Shown here in pieces: positions 51,613-60,911 of a stretch of DNA of 64,000 nucleotides; positions within the stretch are counted from its first letter, which is position 1, and each line of letters opens with the position of its first letter. A program made the position numbers and the translations under genes. The DNA is taken from contig OX595986.1 of the NCBI GenBank assembly GCA_951394045.1, positions 1,550,001 through 1,614,000 on the forward strand, in the 5' to 3' direction. The notes beneath the pieces were generated by a model. It was not told the origin of the DNA, did no database searches, and worked only from the letters and a program-made list of their open reading frames with translations. The DNA is from Nitzschia sp. DOCU1 (taxonomy: Eukaryota; Bacillariophyta; Bacillariophyceae; Bacillariales; Bacillariaceae).

Positions 51613-52443
51613 ATAAATGTCGCCAGAAGTTCTGTTAGCATAGCCGAAATTAACATTAGCTATCACTCCGTGTCAGTGTTTTCAACGATCGAGGAATTTT
51701 CATCGCATCAAAGAGATATGATGGAGTCGCTTCAAAAGGATGGTGCAGAAGACAAGAACTCAAAGAGATACGATGGAGTCGCTTCAAAAGGATGGTGCAG
51801 AAGACAAGAACTCAAGCTTCTGCCCGAATTTTGAGAGCAAGACTCAACTCCTACCAACGTCAAAACGACTCAATGCATTTTCAAGACGAAAGCGTTAGAG
51901 TGATTCAATTCTGGTTTCGCTCATACGTTGAACGCATGAAGGCGAGATGCCATCATGAACTACCGGTATCAATGTCTCCTCCAAAACTTGGAATGGAAGC
52001 AACGTAATAGAAAAATGTGGCGAGACCGCCCCGCTTCGTGTCACACGCGCCTGCCAATCTTGCATAATGCCAAAAACCACGGCCCCGAACGGAGAAAATT
52101 AGTGTTACATAGAGAACCTCATACTTTTGATGAGATACTGCCTCCTCGATCTTCTCGCCGCAAAAACCTCCAATATGGTGGTTAGCGGTTAGAAGGCCTT
52201 AAATATTCCAAACCGGAATATGCCCTTCATTACAGTCCGCACGTGCAAATTTCCTTCAACAGCCAGTTCCCGCGCTTTTTCACCATGTGTCGCCGAATTT
52301 GAAAGCGACTCAAAACCTAAGTGTTGCCATCCACATTGAACGCATCGGCATCAAAAATTCTATTCCCATTTCATCCGAAGGGAATCTCATCCTATGCATA
52401 AAAAAGATTGCCGACCTTGGCACGAGATTTGGTACGATAGAAC
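51613..52443. other. Intergenic region with a tandem duplication, 831 bp
   Basis: Contains two 52-bp direct repeats (51708-51811). A frame (51792-52007) includes SVRVIQFWFRSYVERMKAR, which resembles an IQ calmodulin-binding motif. No intact gene could be built, so this may be a broken gene or chance. A TACCGGTA palindrome lies at 51961. Confidence 0.4.
51708..51811. repeat. Tandem duplication, two 52-bp units
   Basis: The unit begins tcaaagagata and runs to caagaac; the copies at 51708-51759 and 51760-51811 differ by one base (atatg versus atacg). The unit length is not a multiple of three. Confidence 0.9.
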
Positions 52444-54444
52444 ATGGACATGACACCTAAAAAAGAAGAGAATGATCCGTCAGTCATGCCAAATCCAAAT
52501 CATAATCACGGTGCACGAGGAGAAGGACAAGGATCAACATCGGCTGAGCAACCCAAAAGTCTAGTCGCAGACGAGATGGTGTCGGGCTCGATGAATCATA
52601 CCCTAGATTGTTTCGGTTTCCCAATATCGGAGCAGGCCCCACCGGAAAATGTGGCTCAAGAGCAGTGGGAAGAAACTGAAGCTGCTGAAGAACACAAACC
52701 CTCTCTCCTCGATATTACAGCCGACTCCGATACTTCGTCGGAAGATTCATCCGCTTCACCCACGCCACGAACATTTTTCTGCGTAAACAACGAAAGGAGG
52801 CGACGAACCTGTCTGATTTTGGTTGGAATTGGCCTTGTGGTTGGCGCCATTTTGGCTGGCGTAATTGTCGGCGCTGCTGCATTCGGCATTGGAAACGCTG
52901 CGATGGCTGGAGGCGAGAAAGAGGACACGCAGCCTAGCCCGTCACCATCTGGTCGACCTACACTTCGACCAACTGCAGATCCAACGAATGGTCCGACAGC
53001 ACAACCTACTAATAGGCCAACTCCATCGCCAACAGCTGAGCCTACCACTAGCCCAACCAAATCTCCGACCAAGTCTCCAACCGAATCTCCGACGAAATCT
53101 CCGACAGCTAGCCCAACCGCGAGCCCGACGTACAGCCCTACGGCTGCCAACCAAACCACGCCAGTCACTTTTGTCCCTGGGGACCTGACGCGAAACGAAA
53201 GTGGCCTCTTGCTGTCGACGGGACTTCGGGCACGTATAATCGGCACAACTGGACAACCAGTGGAGTATCACGATGGCTCGTTGTCCGAAATACCGTTCCA
53301 TGGTCGTCCAGATTATGGTGCCACGTTTGCCGATTCACGCCCTTTCAATGAAGGAGGTTGGGTGTACACGAGTAACTCCGAGATGGAAGAGGAGGGAGCC
53401 GGTGGAGTCGGCGCAATCACTTTTGATAAGAATGGCGAAGTCATTGATTATCGAATGGTTCTAGAAAACAGCACTATGGTAAGTAAAAGGATCAAACGAG
53501 GTGATATGGCTTTTGCATAATCTTTCTTACCGATTTCCTTTTGTCAGAACTGCGGCGGAGGGGCTACACCATGGTAAGTAAAAGGATCAAACGAGGTGAT
53601 ATGGCTTTTGCATAAACTTTCTTACCGATTTCCTTTTGTCAGGGGCACTTTTGTTTCATGCGAAGAGATTGAGTTCTACGGCGAAGTTTATCAAGTCGAT
53701 CCCTTTGGAGAAATACAGGCCGAGAAAGCAACCATCGGTAGCCAGCTCGGAAGGTGGGAATCCTTTGCCTATGACGTACGCGATCCTATGGATCCGAAGT
53801 TCTTTGTCACCGAAGATCACAACAAAGGGACTGTTCGCCGGTTTCGGCCAAAACGGTCGCTGATTGATTGGGACTCTCCATGGGATATGCTGCACGTAGA
53901 TGGCACCATCGACTATCTAATGATCAGTCCCAACGCGAACCTTACCGGTGGAACATTTGAGTGGACAAATGATCTCAACGCCGCGAAGTCGAATGCCAAG
54001 CAATTCTACCCTCAGACGGAAGGCATCGATGTATATAACGGGCAGATGTATGTTGTCTGCAAAGGCATCAGGCAGATGTTTACTTTCGACTTGGATGCAA
54101 AGACATACTACAACAAAACGACTGTATCTGGGCTTTTTGATGGGTCTCCTGATCAAGTGATTAGAATTTTGGATCGCAAGGACATTGATCTATTGTTTTT
54201 CACCGAGGAAGGAGGCAAGGACTCAGGTGTTCATGCCCGTGATTCGCTTGGACGGATGTACACCATTTTTGAAAGTCCAGTTTACCCGGATGAAACGACG
54301 GGCCTTGCATTTAGCCCCAATGGCGCTCACATGTACGTTGCATACCAACAGACTGGTCTTTTGTTTGACATTTGGAGAGAGGACGGAAGGGCCTTTGACG
54401 GCAGAGTCTTAAATGTCAAGTATCACAAGGTCGGTGGTGGTTAA
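52444..54444 (+). CDS. Membrane-anchored PhoX/DUF839-like protein with Pro-Thr stalk, 620 aa, three exons
   Basis: Exons 52444-53478, 53548-53573 (26 nt) and 53643-54444; phases close to a 621-codon frame. N-terminal acidic tail, a transmembrane anchor (about residues 121-148: LVGIGLVVGAILAGVIVGAA), then a stalk of S/T-P-T repeats (about 165-235, e.g. SPTKSPTKSPTESPTKSPTA), then a domain like bacterial DUF839/PhoX proteins. The key block NCGGGATPWGTFVSCEE (family 'NC.GG.TPWGTW.tcEE') exists only after both introns are removed: exon 1 ends before Asn, the 26-nt exon encodes NCGGGATP, and Trp spans the last junction. Also visible are ESFAYDVRDPMDPKFFVTED and TTGLAFSPNGAHMYVAYQQ. PhoX members are Ca/Fe alkaline phosphatases, but activity is not shown here. 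Probably cell-surface or secretory. Confidence 0.85.
53479..53547 (+). repeat. Intron A of the PhoX-like gene, twin of intron B
   Basis: 69 bp from gtaagtaaaa to ttttgtcag. Identical to 53574-53642 except for one base (cataatcttt versus cataaacttt). Confidence 0.9.
53574..53642 (+). repeat. Intron B of the PhoX-like gene, twin of intron A
   Basis: 69 bp with the same donor, branch and acceptor sequence as intron A. The exon bases just before the donors also match (cactatg versus caccatg). Confidence 0.9.
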
Positions 54445-54986
54445 GCAATCTACACATCGATGAGTGGAAGTGCCTGGATCAGTAACGCATTTATTATATT
54501 CTTGCACTCCGGCGCAAACATTCCATCATCCCTATATGTTATGGTAACACCTTTTACCAAGTGATGTATGCGTTAGTAGTAGTTTGGCCAGTCCACTGCC
54601 ACTGGTTACAAAACATCTTAACGCACTCATACTAATCTTGTTGCATCAGAGGCTTTTCTAGTTAAACTCAATAAATAGCAGCAGACTGTGGAGGCAGTAA
54701 CTACTAGGGAGAAATGCCTTCGAAAAGCCATGGGCGAGGTGCTGATGGATTACAGCTATCGGAGCAACAAGATCAAAAGTCAGGTTCATTGATTCATCAG
54801 TTCCACGTGTACCCTTTTTGAGCGCCTGTCTGTCACCAGTTGCGTCGAGCGCTTCGCATCGAGGCGAGAGGGGAAGGAAAGAAATGGTGCCATAGACCAT
54901 GACATGAACACATTCTACATGGTAGTAAAGAACAAGCATCTTTGATTGTAGTTTTTCCACGCAACCGTTACCTTATCGAACGCAGG
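54445..54986. other. Intergenic region, 542 bp
   Basis: 3' region of the PhoX-like gene and 5' region of thioredoxin. A minus-strand frame (54658-54960) shows nothing recognisable. Confidence 0.4.
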
Positions 54987-55513
54987 ATGTTTTCTCGAGT
55001 AGCGACGAATTTTAAGAATCTGGCTCGGCAGCCAAATGTTGCGTTTTCAAAGCGATTCATGTCGGTGATCAATCTAAGCGATCTCGGCGCCACGGAGAAA
55101 TTTCGCCAGTTGAACCACAAGTCGATCCTCTACTTTACCGCGACATGGTGAGTCTTTTGCTTTGTTTGGTTGAAATTTGTTGTTTTGGGGTGGCGAATGT
55201 AGCAACTTGATCCATGCTCAAGTAACTTTGCGTCGTCGAATCGGACAAATTCTCACATGGTGCTTCGATCAATAATCTTAGGTGCCCCCCATGCAAGGTC
55301 ATCAAGCCTGTTTATGAAGAAATGGCGACCAAGTATACAGATGTTGCATTTGGAAAGATTGACGTCGATGATAACTCGGATGCCGCCGCCGAATTCGAGA
55401 TTCAGGCCGTACCAACCTTTGTTCTCTTTGACGGAGAAGAGCAGATCGAGCGGTTTTCAGGGGCAGATCCCAGAAAGCTGGAATCTCTGGTGAAGGATCT
55501 GGATGCGAGATAA
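54987..55513 (+). CDS. Mitochondrial-type thioredoxin, 130 aa, one intron
   Basis: Exons 54987-55147 and 55282-55513; the 134-bp intron starts gtgagt, ends atcttag and splits the Trp codon of the active site, giving W-CPPC-K. Presequence MFSRVATNFKNLARQPNVAF is rich in Arg/Ala/Asn without acidic residues, as in mitochondrial imports. The thioredoxin fold is complete: KSILYFTATW, CPPCKVIKPVYEEMATKY, VAFGKIDVDDN, IQAVPTFVLFDGEEQIERFS with the cis-Pro, and GADPRKLESLV. CPPC instead of the usual CGPC changes the redox potential in known thioredoxin variants. The ATG at 54987 is the first in frame. Confidence 0.92.
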
Positions 55514-55752
55514 ATTAGTTCTCTACAACTTTGTGGTCATGTTCTAGGATTTGCTTTCGTGGTGTGCCATCTTTTCGGAAAGGAGTTTGAATAAAAGTGC
55601 TAGCTACCGATATGGTTGCACGTGGCTTCCACTTAAGACATCGCCGCCGCTTTGTAGTTTGCTTTGAAAGGAAAACGCTTGAACCTCCCAACAGAAGCTG
55701 TCAACACCTTGGAAAAAAGGTGGCTACATTTCCTTTAATCTATAGTAAAAGC

Positions 55753-56574
55753 TCATGAATCTGCGATTCCCTGTGCGCTTCCATTCCGTCGAATGCTTTG
55801 GGCAAGCCCTTTGAACGGTTTTGACCAAAACGTTCCATTAATAGTTCGCAGAGACTTCTTGGTAGACTTCCCCATGCTCCCCAGCAGTTTAGATCTGTCG
55901 ACACCTAACCGTGGTCCCTTTTTCTGTGGGGACTTTAAAAACGAGTCCTCGGTTTCCTCCTCGTTATTACTTTCAGATTCCTCGGTTGCCTTTGAGCTGA
56001 AAACGTCTTGTTTTTCTGGCTCCGGACTCGGTCTATCACTGGAACTTTCACTTTCAGCGGCGTTCTTAAAACTCGCCGGTTGTGCTTCTATACTTTGCGG
56101 CTTTTCCGATGTCTCTGGCTCGTCATCGTCGTCTTGTATAAGCGACTTTTGCTTTGTCGATCTCACCATAGGCACATAACCTTTGTCTGTGTCGTCCTCC
56201 TGCTGCAGAGACGCTTGCTTCGGGGACCTCATTAACGGCGGCGGTGCTCTGGGGGCTTTCATGTACACGGACTCTGGAACTGTCTGCTCTAACAGGTTCA
56301 ACCGCTCCGGATGGCACTCTTCTAATATTTGTTCCATGTATTCCTGGTCCGGTTTCATACTATCCGAGGCCTCTCCAAAGGAGTCATCATCCAAGTCTTC
56401 CGCATGTCTTGTCTTCCTAGGATGGCTGCTGTCGTCGTCTAAGTCTTCCAACTCTTCTAGTAAATCGTCGTCCAAATGATCATGGAATTCAATATCCATA
56501 CTTCGCCTGGTTTTCATCTTGCCGGTGCTGTGGTGTGAGGAGGCATGGAAGTCATCGTCCAAACTCATGATCAT
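55753..56574 (-). CDS. Hypothetical acidic, Ser-rich protein, 273 aa
   Basis: A single-exon frame from ATG 56574. It is strongly acidic and Ser-rich (HDHLDDDLLEELEDLDDDSS), probably disordered. It has two related segments, PPPLMRSPKQASLQQEDDTD and VPMVRSTKQKSLIQDDDDE, which look like a short internal repeat (SP/TKQ-SL-x2-DDD). The C-terminal segment LGSMGKSTKKSLRTINGTFW, SKPFKGLAQSIRR is basic and amphipathic. No family is recognised. The repeated R-S-x-K-Q-x-S-L motif could be a phosphorylation site, but that is inference. Confidence 0.6.
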   Translation of the reverse strand: MIMSLDDDFHASSHHSTGKMKTRRSMDIEFHDHLDDDLLEELEDLDDDSSHPRKTRHAEDLDDDSFGEASDSMKPDQEYMEQILEECHPERLNLLEQTVPESVYMKAPRAPPPLMRSPKQASLQQEDDTDKGYVPMVRSTKQKSLIQDDDDEPETSEKPQSIEAQPASFKNAAESESSSDRPSPEPEKQDVFSSKATEESESNNEEETEDSFLKSPQKKGPRLGVDRSKLLGSMGKSTKKSLRTINGTFWSKPFKGLAQSIRRNGSAQGIADS

Positions 56575-57570
56575 ATATTCTAAGCCCGCCGAGAAGTCCG
56601 AAGCACCACTAGTTGATGCAGGTAGGTTTTAAAAAGGTAGCTAGTGAACAGCAAGTGATCTTTCGACAGGATAAGGGCGACAACCGAAGACTACGATTAC
56701 AGAGGTTGAACGCCGGACAATGTCTCTCTGGCGTGTGTCAAATCCCCCTATTCTTTTGTTCGTCTGCTGATGGGTCCTCTGACCGCGAAAGGTCTCGATG
56801 AAGAAGGTCGGTGGGGTCCGGCGGCCCGCGATGATGCACGCATGCTGTGCTGCGCGTTTGCCCAACCGCCAAAAGACATACCTGATAGCGACATAAGCTC
56901 TTCCGCGCAGAGGCGAGGCCTCATTTCCAAAAATCGTGCGCATTCACGATAACTCGTGTTGTACGCAAAATTAAAGTACCACTCTGATAACACGAGCTAT
57001 GGCGCGGCGCACGATTTTTGAAATTGAGGCCTCGCCTCTGCGCGGAAGAGCTTATGCGTAGGATCTACACAAAATCTTTTCCAAATAGAGTACCTGGTAT
57101 CCCTGATGACCGCGCAATAATATCCCTGCGACACCAAGTGGTCATAATTTATTTATAAAAGCTTTTGAATAAATGATTGCATTATGCTTCTCTATTTGTG
57201 AAGCTCGTATCACAGGTCGCCGTGTCGTACCTGGTAGAGGTGTCCGAAAAGCAGAACACTACTACGATACTGCTATCTGTCTCTCACTTTTGGACACGTA
57301 AAGTAGAGGAGGCAAAGGGACAACAGAAGACGACTAGATGCTTATCACACTTGATAGAAAGATCCTAGAATTGTGTGGCTTTCCTAGCCCATCAAGCCGA
57401 CTGGACGATGGTCTTTTGGTGGACGACCTGAGCACTGCTACTAGGAATCGTCTAAGTTGTTGTCCTTGGCTCAAACTGCGCAAATTCAATCTAGTAGGAG
57501 ATCAGTCATTCAATGGGGCAGGAAAAGAGCAGCCGGTATACTATTTGACGCACGTCGTTTCGCTGGCTTT
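56575..57570. other. Intergenic region with a large hairpin repeat, about 1 kb
   Basis: Between the acidic protein gene (its 5' side) and the FAD monooxygenase gene (its 3' side), both on the minus strand. Apart from the inverted repeat at 56892-57056 no feature is seen. Confidence 0.4.
56892..57056. repeat. 165-bp element made of a 50-bp near-perfect inverted repeat (MITE-like)
   Basis: The left arm 56892-56941 (cataagctcttccgcgcaga...) is the reverse complement of 57007-57056 (...gaagagcttatg), with about two mismatches over 50 bp. The pairing continues imperfectly inward ('aactcgtgtt' against 'aacacgagct'). There is no coding frame inside. It could be a miniature inverted-repeat transposon or a source of hairpin RNA. 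No clear target-site duplication was found. Confidence 0.75.
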
Positions 57571-59067
57571 TCATGCCGAAATGGTATCAGTTTTCTCCGC
57601 CGCTGTGAGTGCTGTGCGGTGAAGTGCGGAAAGTTCAGCCCGAAAGTCTTCCGCCGAGGGAAAAGGATTGTCGTAGTATTTGTCTCTTTCTCTGCGGACG
57701 TCTGCAAAAGGTGTCAGATCAGTGGTCAGTTGCGTCTGGAGTGGAGGGCGACCGATACCCCACCGGCCACGGAAGAGACTATTTCGTGCGCTACGAAGTG
57801 TCCATTCAAGTCGTCGAAACCCTTTTGGCTTGGGTCCAAATGACAAGTCGTACAGGGCCTTGCCCTCGGGAATTTGGCTGCAAGAGTATTCGAATAAACC
57901 CTTGGCCAGATCATTTCGGTTCCCCATTATTGATTTCGCGAGCACTACTGAATCTGCGAGTGCGCTATTGACACCTTGCCCCGACACGCCTCCCGTGGCA
58001 TGGGCCGCATCACCCGCTAGTGCAGCCTTGCCCCCGTAGTTGTAGATGTTGCAGACAACAGAAAAGGCTGTTCCTGTGATATTCTGAGCCACAAGTTTTT
58101 CTGCGATAATCTCATGGAATCCGTCCCACTGCGGAAAGGCGCCTTCCAAGGCTTCCACCACAGCTGTGATATTCTTTGTCTCTCGCAAAATGGGAGTCTC
58201 ACCTCGTCCAGAGAATAGAATACAACAACTTCCATCGTCCCCGGTTGGCTCCACGAACGCACCAGATGAACCTTTCTTGGGTAGAATCAGAGAGACCGAT
58301 GTAGGATCGACTGTAGGTGGAACATTGTTTAGTCGGACAACTTTGAATTCTCCCGGAAGCTGCTCCCTGGTAGATTCAAACGCAGGGAAAGCCTTTTCCA
58401 TGGCTGCCCTCACGATTGAATTGACACCGTCACAGCCCACAATCAAATCGAACTTTCCGCCTGGCACGAGGGAGCCATCTTCCAAGCTAATTGTCATTGT
58501 ATCCAAATCACAGGATGCGGCTCTGGCCCCATACTGCAACTGCAGTCGACCACTCTTGGCATGCCTTCGTTCCAGCTCGTCTGCCAAGCCAGCGCACAGC
58601 TCGGATTGAAATGTCAACAACGATGGCTCCACACCTTCGCCACCATCCTTTTCCGTTCTCAATGGAATGACAAACTTGCCAATGTGCAGCTGGAAGCGCT
58701 CGCTTTCGTAGCCACGTCGTTTAACCGCTTGCCACAAGTCCTCGTCCACCTGACGAATGGCTGTCCGACCTCGAATACCAATGCCAAGTGCGTATGCTCG
58801 TTGCTCGGTGCCCTCCTTTCTGGGGTCGTCTCGCCTTTCCAGCACGGTGACTTTGATGTTTTCGTCCAATAGTAGCAAATGCGTCAGCAACAAACCAGAC
58901 GGTCCTCCACCCACGACTGCAACATTCAACGGCGTTTGGGCGTACAACTGACTCCGTGCTGATGATCGAAAGGAATTTATTGCCGCATTATGATGCGGTA
59001 CAAACGACAGAGCAGTCTCGAACGCCACAAAGAGACAGAAGAGCAGGATATTCTTTCGCGGCGTCAT
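57571..59067 (-). CDS. FAD-dependent monooxygenase with plastid presequence (kynurenine-3-monooxygenase-like), 498 aa
   Basis: Class A flavin monooxygenase. N-terminal presequence: signal peptide ILLFCLFVAFETALS with Phe at +1 (ALS-FVPHH, cleavage near residue 21), then a Ser/Arg/Asn transit-like segment. The FAD site is VAVVGGGPSGLLLTHLLLLD (GxGxxG at 53-58) with LERRDDP. The middle motif is FDLIVGCDGVNSIVRAAM (the DG motif), and the second FAD motif is AALAGDAAHATGGVSGQGVN. It resembles kynurenine 3-monooxygenase and zeaxanthin-epoxidase relatives; substrate not resolvable. Single exon, ATG at 59067. A transposon sits 134 bp upstream of this start codon. Confidence 0.85.
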   Translation of the reverse strand: MTPRKNILLFCLFVAFETALSFVPHHNAAINSFRSSARSQLYAQTPLNVAVVGGGPSGLLLTHLLLLDENIKVTVLERRDDPRKEGTEQRAYALGIGIRGRTAIRQVDEDLWQAVKRRGYESERFQLHIGKFVIPLRTEKDGGEGVEPSLLTFQSELCAGLADELERRHAKSGRLQLQYGARAASCDLDTMTISLEDGSLVPGGKFDLIVGCDGVNSIVRAAMEKAFPAFESTREQLPGEFKVVRLNNVPPTVDPTSVSLILPKKGSSGAFVEPTGDDGSCCILFSGRGETPILRETKNITAVVEALEGAFPQWDGFHEIIAEKLVAQNITGTAFSVVCNIYNYGGKAALAGDAAHATGGVSGQGVNSALADSVVLAKSIMGNRNDLAKGLFEYSCSQIPEGKALYDLSFGPKPKGFRRLEWTLRSARNSLFRGRWGIGRPPLQTQLTTDLTPFADVRRERDKYYDNPFPSAEDFRAELSALHRTALTAAEKTDTISA

Positions 59068-59200
59068 TTTCAGTCAATCCACTAGTAGAGTCTTTGACGC
59101 AAAATGCGCTTCGGATTTATACCTCTTCAAATGGGGTAGTCTTGTCGGACTACTGTAAAGAGTCAAATCGAAGCAACCGGAGAGAATGATGGTGCACGCA

Positions 59201-59421
59201 TATTATGGTTCCAATCTTTCCGGAAACGGAAAAACTTTTTTTTATTTTTCCCCCGACATGACCCGAAGCCAAAATCTTTTCGATCGCCAGATCGCCGGGC
59301 GAGCTTCGGATTGGAGGGAAAATCACGGTCCAACGCGTAGATAAGTCCCGTAGACCATAGTAGAAAACTGAACGACGGCTTTCGTTTTCCGTTTAGCCCC
59401 TCACGAAATTGGCGACGATGA
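59201..59421 (+). repeat. Left terminal inverted repeat (with TA)
   Basis: Pairs with 62477-62696. Ends inside the sequence ggcgacgatga, just after the ATG at 59418. It contains TAGATAAG at 59338, the counterpart of a TATATAAG box in the right repeat. Confidence 0.9.
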
Positions 59422-59498
59422 CCAATAATCACCAATCTACCTGCATCGTACTACAATATGGACATCAACGACCACGGAGGGTACTACCATCGAGGTAG
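59418..59498 (+). other. Upstream short reading frame overlapping the transposase start
   Basis: 26 codons from the repeat-borne ATG at 59418 to a TAG at 59496-59498, in a different frame from the transposase and covering its start codon at 59458. This ATG is the exact counterpart of the coiled-coil gene's start codon in the other repeat. If used, it would lower transposase translation. Confidence 0.5.
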
Positions 59499-60579
59499 TC
59501 GGTACGGGATTGACAAACGAATGGCAGTCATCGAGGCCTTTTTGGATCGCCAAAAGGCCAACCTTGCCATGGACGAAGAAATTGAACAAGATGGACGCAG
59601 CTTTGGGGCGCTCCACATACGGGAGGTGGCGGCGGATTGTCGGGTAGGACTCAGGTTTGCCTACAATGTTGTTCAAGAGTATTTGGCTATGGGCTATGTC
59701 AGGGAGCCTACGGAGTACCAAGACGATTTAAGGGCAATAAGACAACAATACACTAAACTCGGTCCCGAAGAATCTTTGGTCCTTCTGTCACTTCGCTGTG
59801 AGAACGACCAGCAATTGTTGACTGACTACCAGCGGGGCCTCCAGCTGGCAACTGGGACAGTTGTGTGTGCGACGACAATCGACAACTTCTTTAAAAAGCG
59901 GTTCCAACACAAGGGAAGTCTGAGGAAGTCGTCCATGGTTCCACTGGATAAGTGGAAGCCGTCCAATATTCAGGCATATCACGAGTTCATGCGGACGATC
60001 GCTTCCTTGCCCCGACACGACAAGTTTCATTTCATCGACGAGAAACATATCGTGAACAAGGATTGTTACAACAATAGGGTTCGTGCCGACCCTATCACAG
60101 GGGCGGTTCGGTGCATTCTGGTGTCGGGAAACTTTCGAAGGGCCTACAATATGATTGCGATCATACGATGCAATCAGGTGGGACCACCAATGCACTACAG
60201 CATTGGTGAAGAAAACGGTACTGCCGCTAATTTCACGGCCTACATCGAGTACTTGCTCGAAATCGGCTGGTTCGAGCCCTACGATGTGCTTATTCTAGAC
60301 AATGCGGCAATTCACTCAGGCGCCGAAGCTGCCATCGTTGCCGACCTTTTGTGGGAGGTTCGGAGGGTTGTGGTAGTTCCCTTGCCCACCAGGGCACCGG
60401 AACTAAACCCCATTGAGCTAGTTTTTCACATTCTGGCCCGCCGCTTGCGCCAGAATCGGTACTTTAGTAATGGAATCGTGAACGCGGCGACGATTTCGGT
60501 GCCGAACCAGGTGCAAGAGATCGTCTCTACAATCACCGCCAAAACGGTGATCGACTGCGCCATTCACTGCGGGTATTAA
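59458..60579 (+). CDS. Tc1/mariner-superfamily DDE transposase, 373 aa
   Basis: Cuts and pastes the element. The N-terminal part has a helix-turn-helix-like region (LHIREVAADCRVGLRFAYNV). The catalytic triad is visible: first Asp in KFHFIDEKHIVNKDCYNN, second Asp in YDVLILDNAAIHSGAEAA, Glu in VPLPTRAPELNPIELVFHIL. By my count 38 residues separate the second Asp from the Glu (DD38E-type spacing). The P-E-L-N-P-I-E block is the standard DDE_3 signature. The start ATG at 59458 (caatATGg) lies 37 bp inside the left repeat. Frame intact. Confidence 0.9.
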   Translation: MDINDHGGYYHRGSRYGIDKRMAVIEAFLDRQKANLAMDEEIEQDGRSFGALHIREVAADCRVGLRFAYNVVQEYLAMGYVREPTEYQDDLRAIRQQYTKLGPEESLVLLSLRCENDQQLLTDYQRGLQLATGTVVCATTIDNFFKKRFQHKGSLRKSSMVPLDKWKPSNIQAYHEFMRTIASLPRHDKFHFIDEKHIVNKDCYNNRVRADPITGAVRCILVSGNFRRAYNMIAIIRCNQVGPPMHYSIGEENGTAANFTAYIEYLLEIGWFEPYDVLILDNAAIHSGAEAAIVADLLWEVRRVVVVPLPTRAPELNPIELVFHILARRLRQNRYFSNGIVNAATISVPNQVQEIVSTITAKTVIDCAIHCGY

Positions 60580-60911
60580 ATAGTACAATAGCCGGTAACA
60601 ATGTATAGTCTACGATACAATGATCAATAACAAAAATAGATTCTTTCATAATGTTATTACATAGTAATCACTACGCTTCACCGTTGTCGTAAGCATTGGC
60701 AAAAGTTGATTTTACCACATTGTCGATCGTAACTAACAGTCATATAATACGCTAGCATCAAGAATCCTGAAAGTGTAGTACTAATATTGTTATTCTGTAG
60801 TTATTAATATGCTAGTTTTGAGCCGACTTGCGTGGAAAATCCACCCAAGCCGAAGTTTCTCAAAGCTAACATTAAAGTTTCTCGAAGGTAACATGTTGTA
60901 GTGCTCCTCTC
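60580..60911. other. Intergenic region inside the transposon, 332 bp
   Basis: AT-rich 3' regions of two convergent genes. It contains a short imperfect direct repeat 'aaagtttctc / aagtttctca' (60850-60890). No gene. Confidence 0.5.

Noticed and set aside
52960..53150. Short regular repeats that could suggest a CRISPR array
   Set aside because: They are in-frame codons for S/T-P-T repeats, without spacers, in a nuclear gene.
52656..53246. 196-codon minus-strand frame rich in Val-Gly
   Set aside because: Mirror of the S/T-P-T repeat in the PhoX-like gene; periodic because the repeat is periodic.
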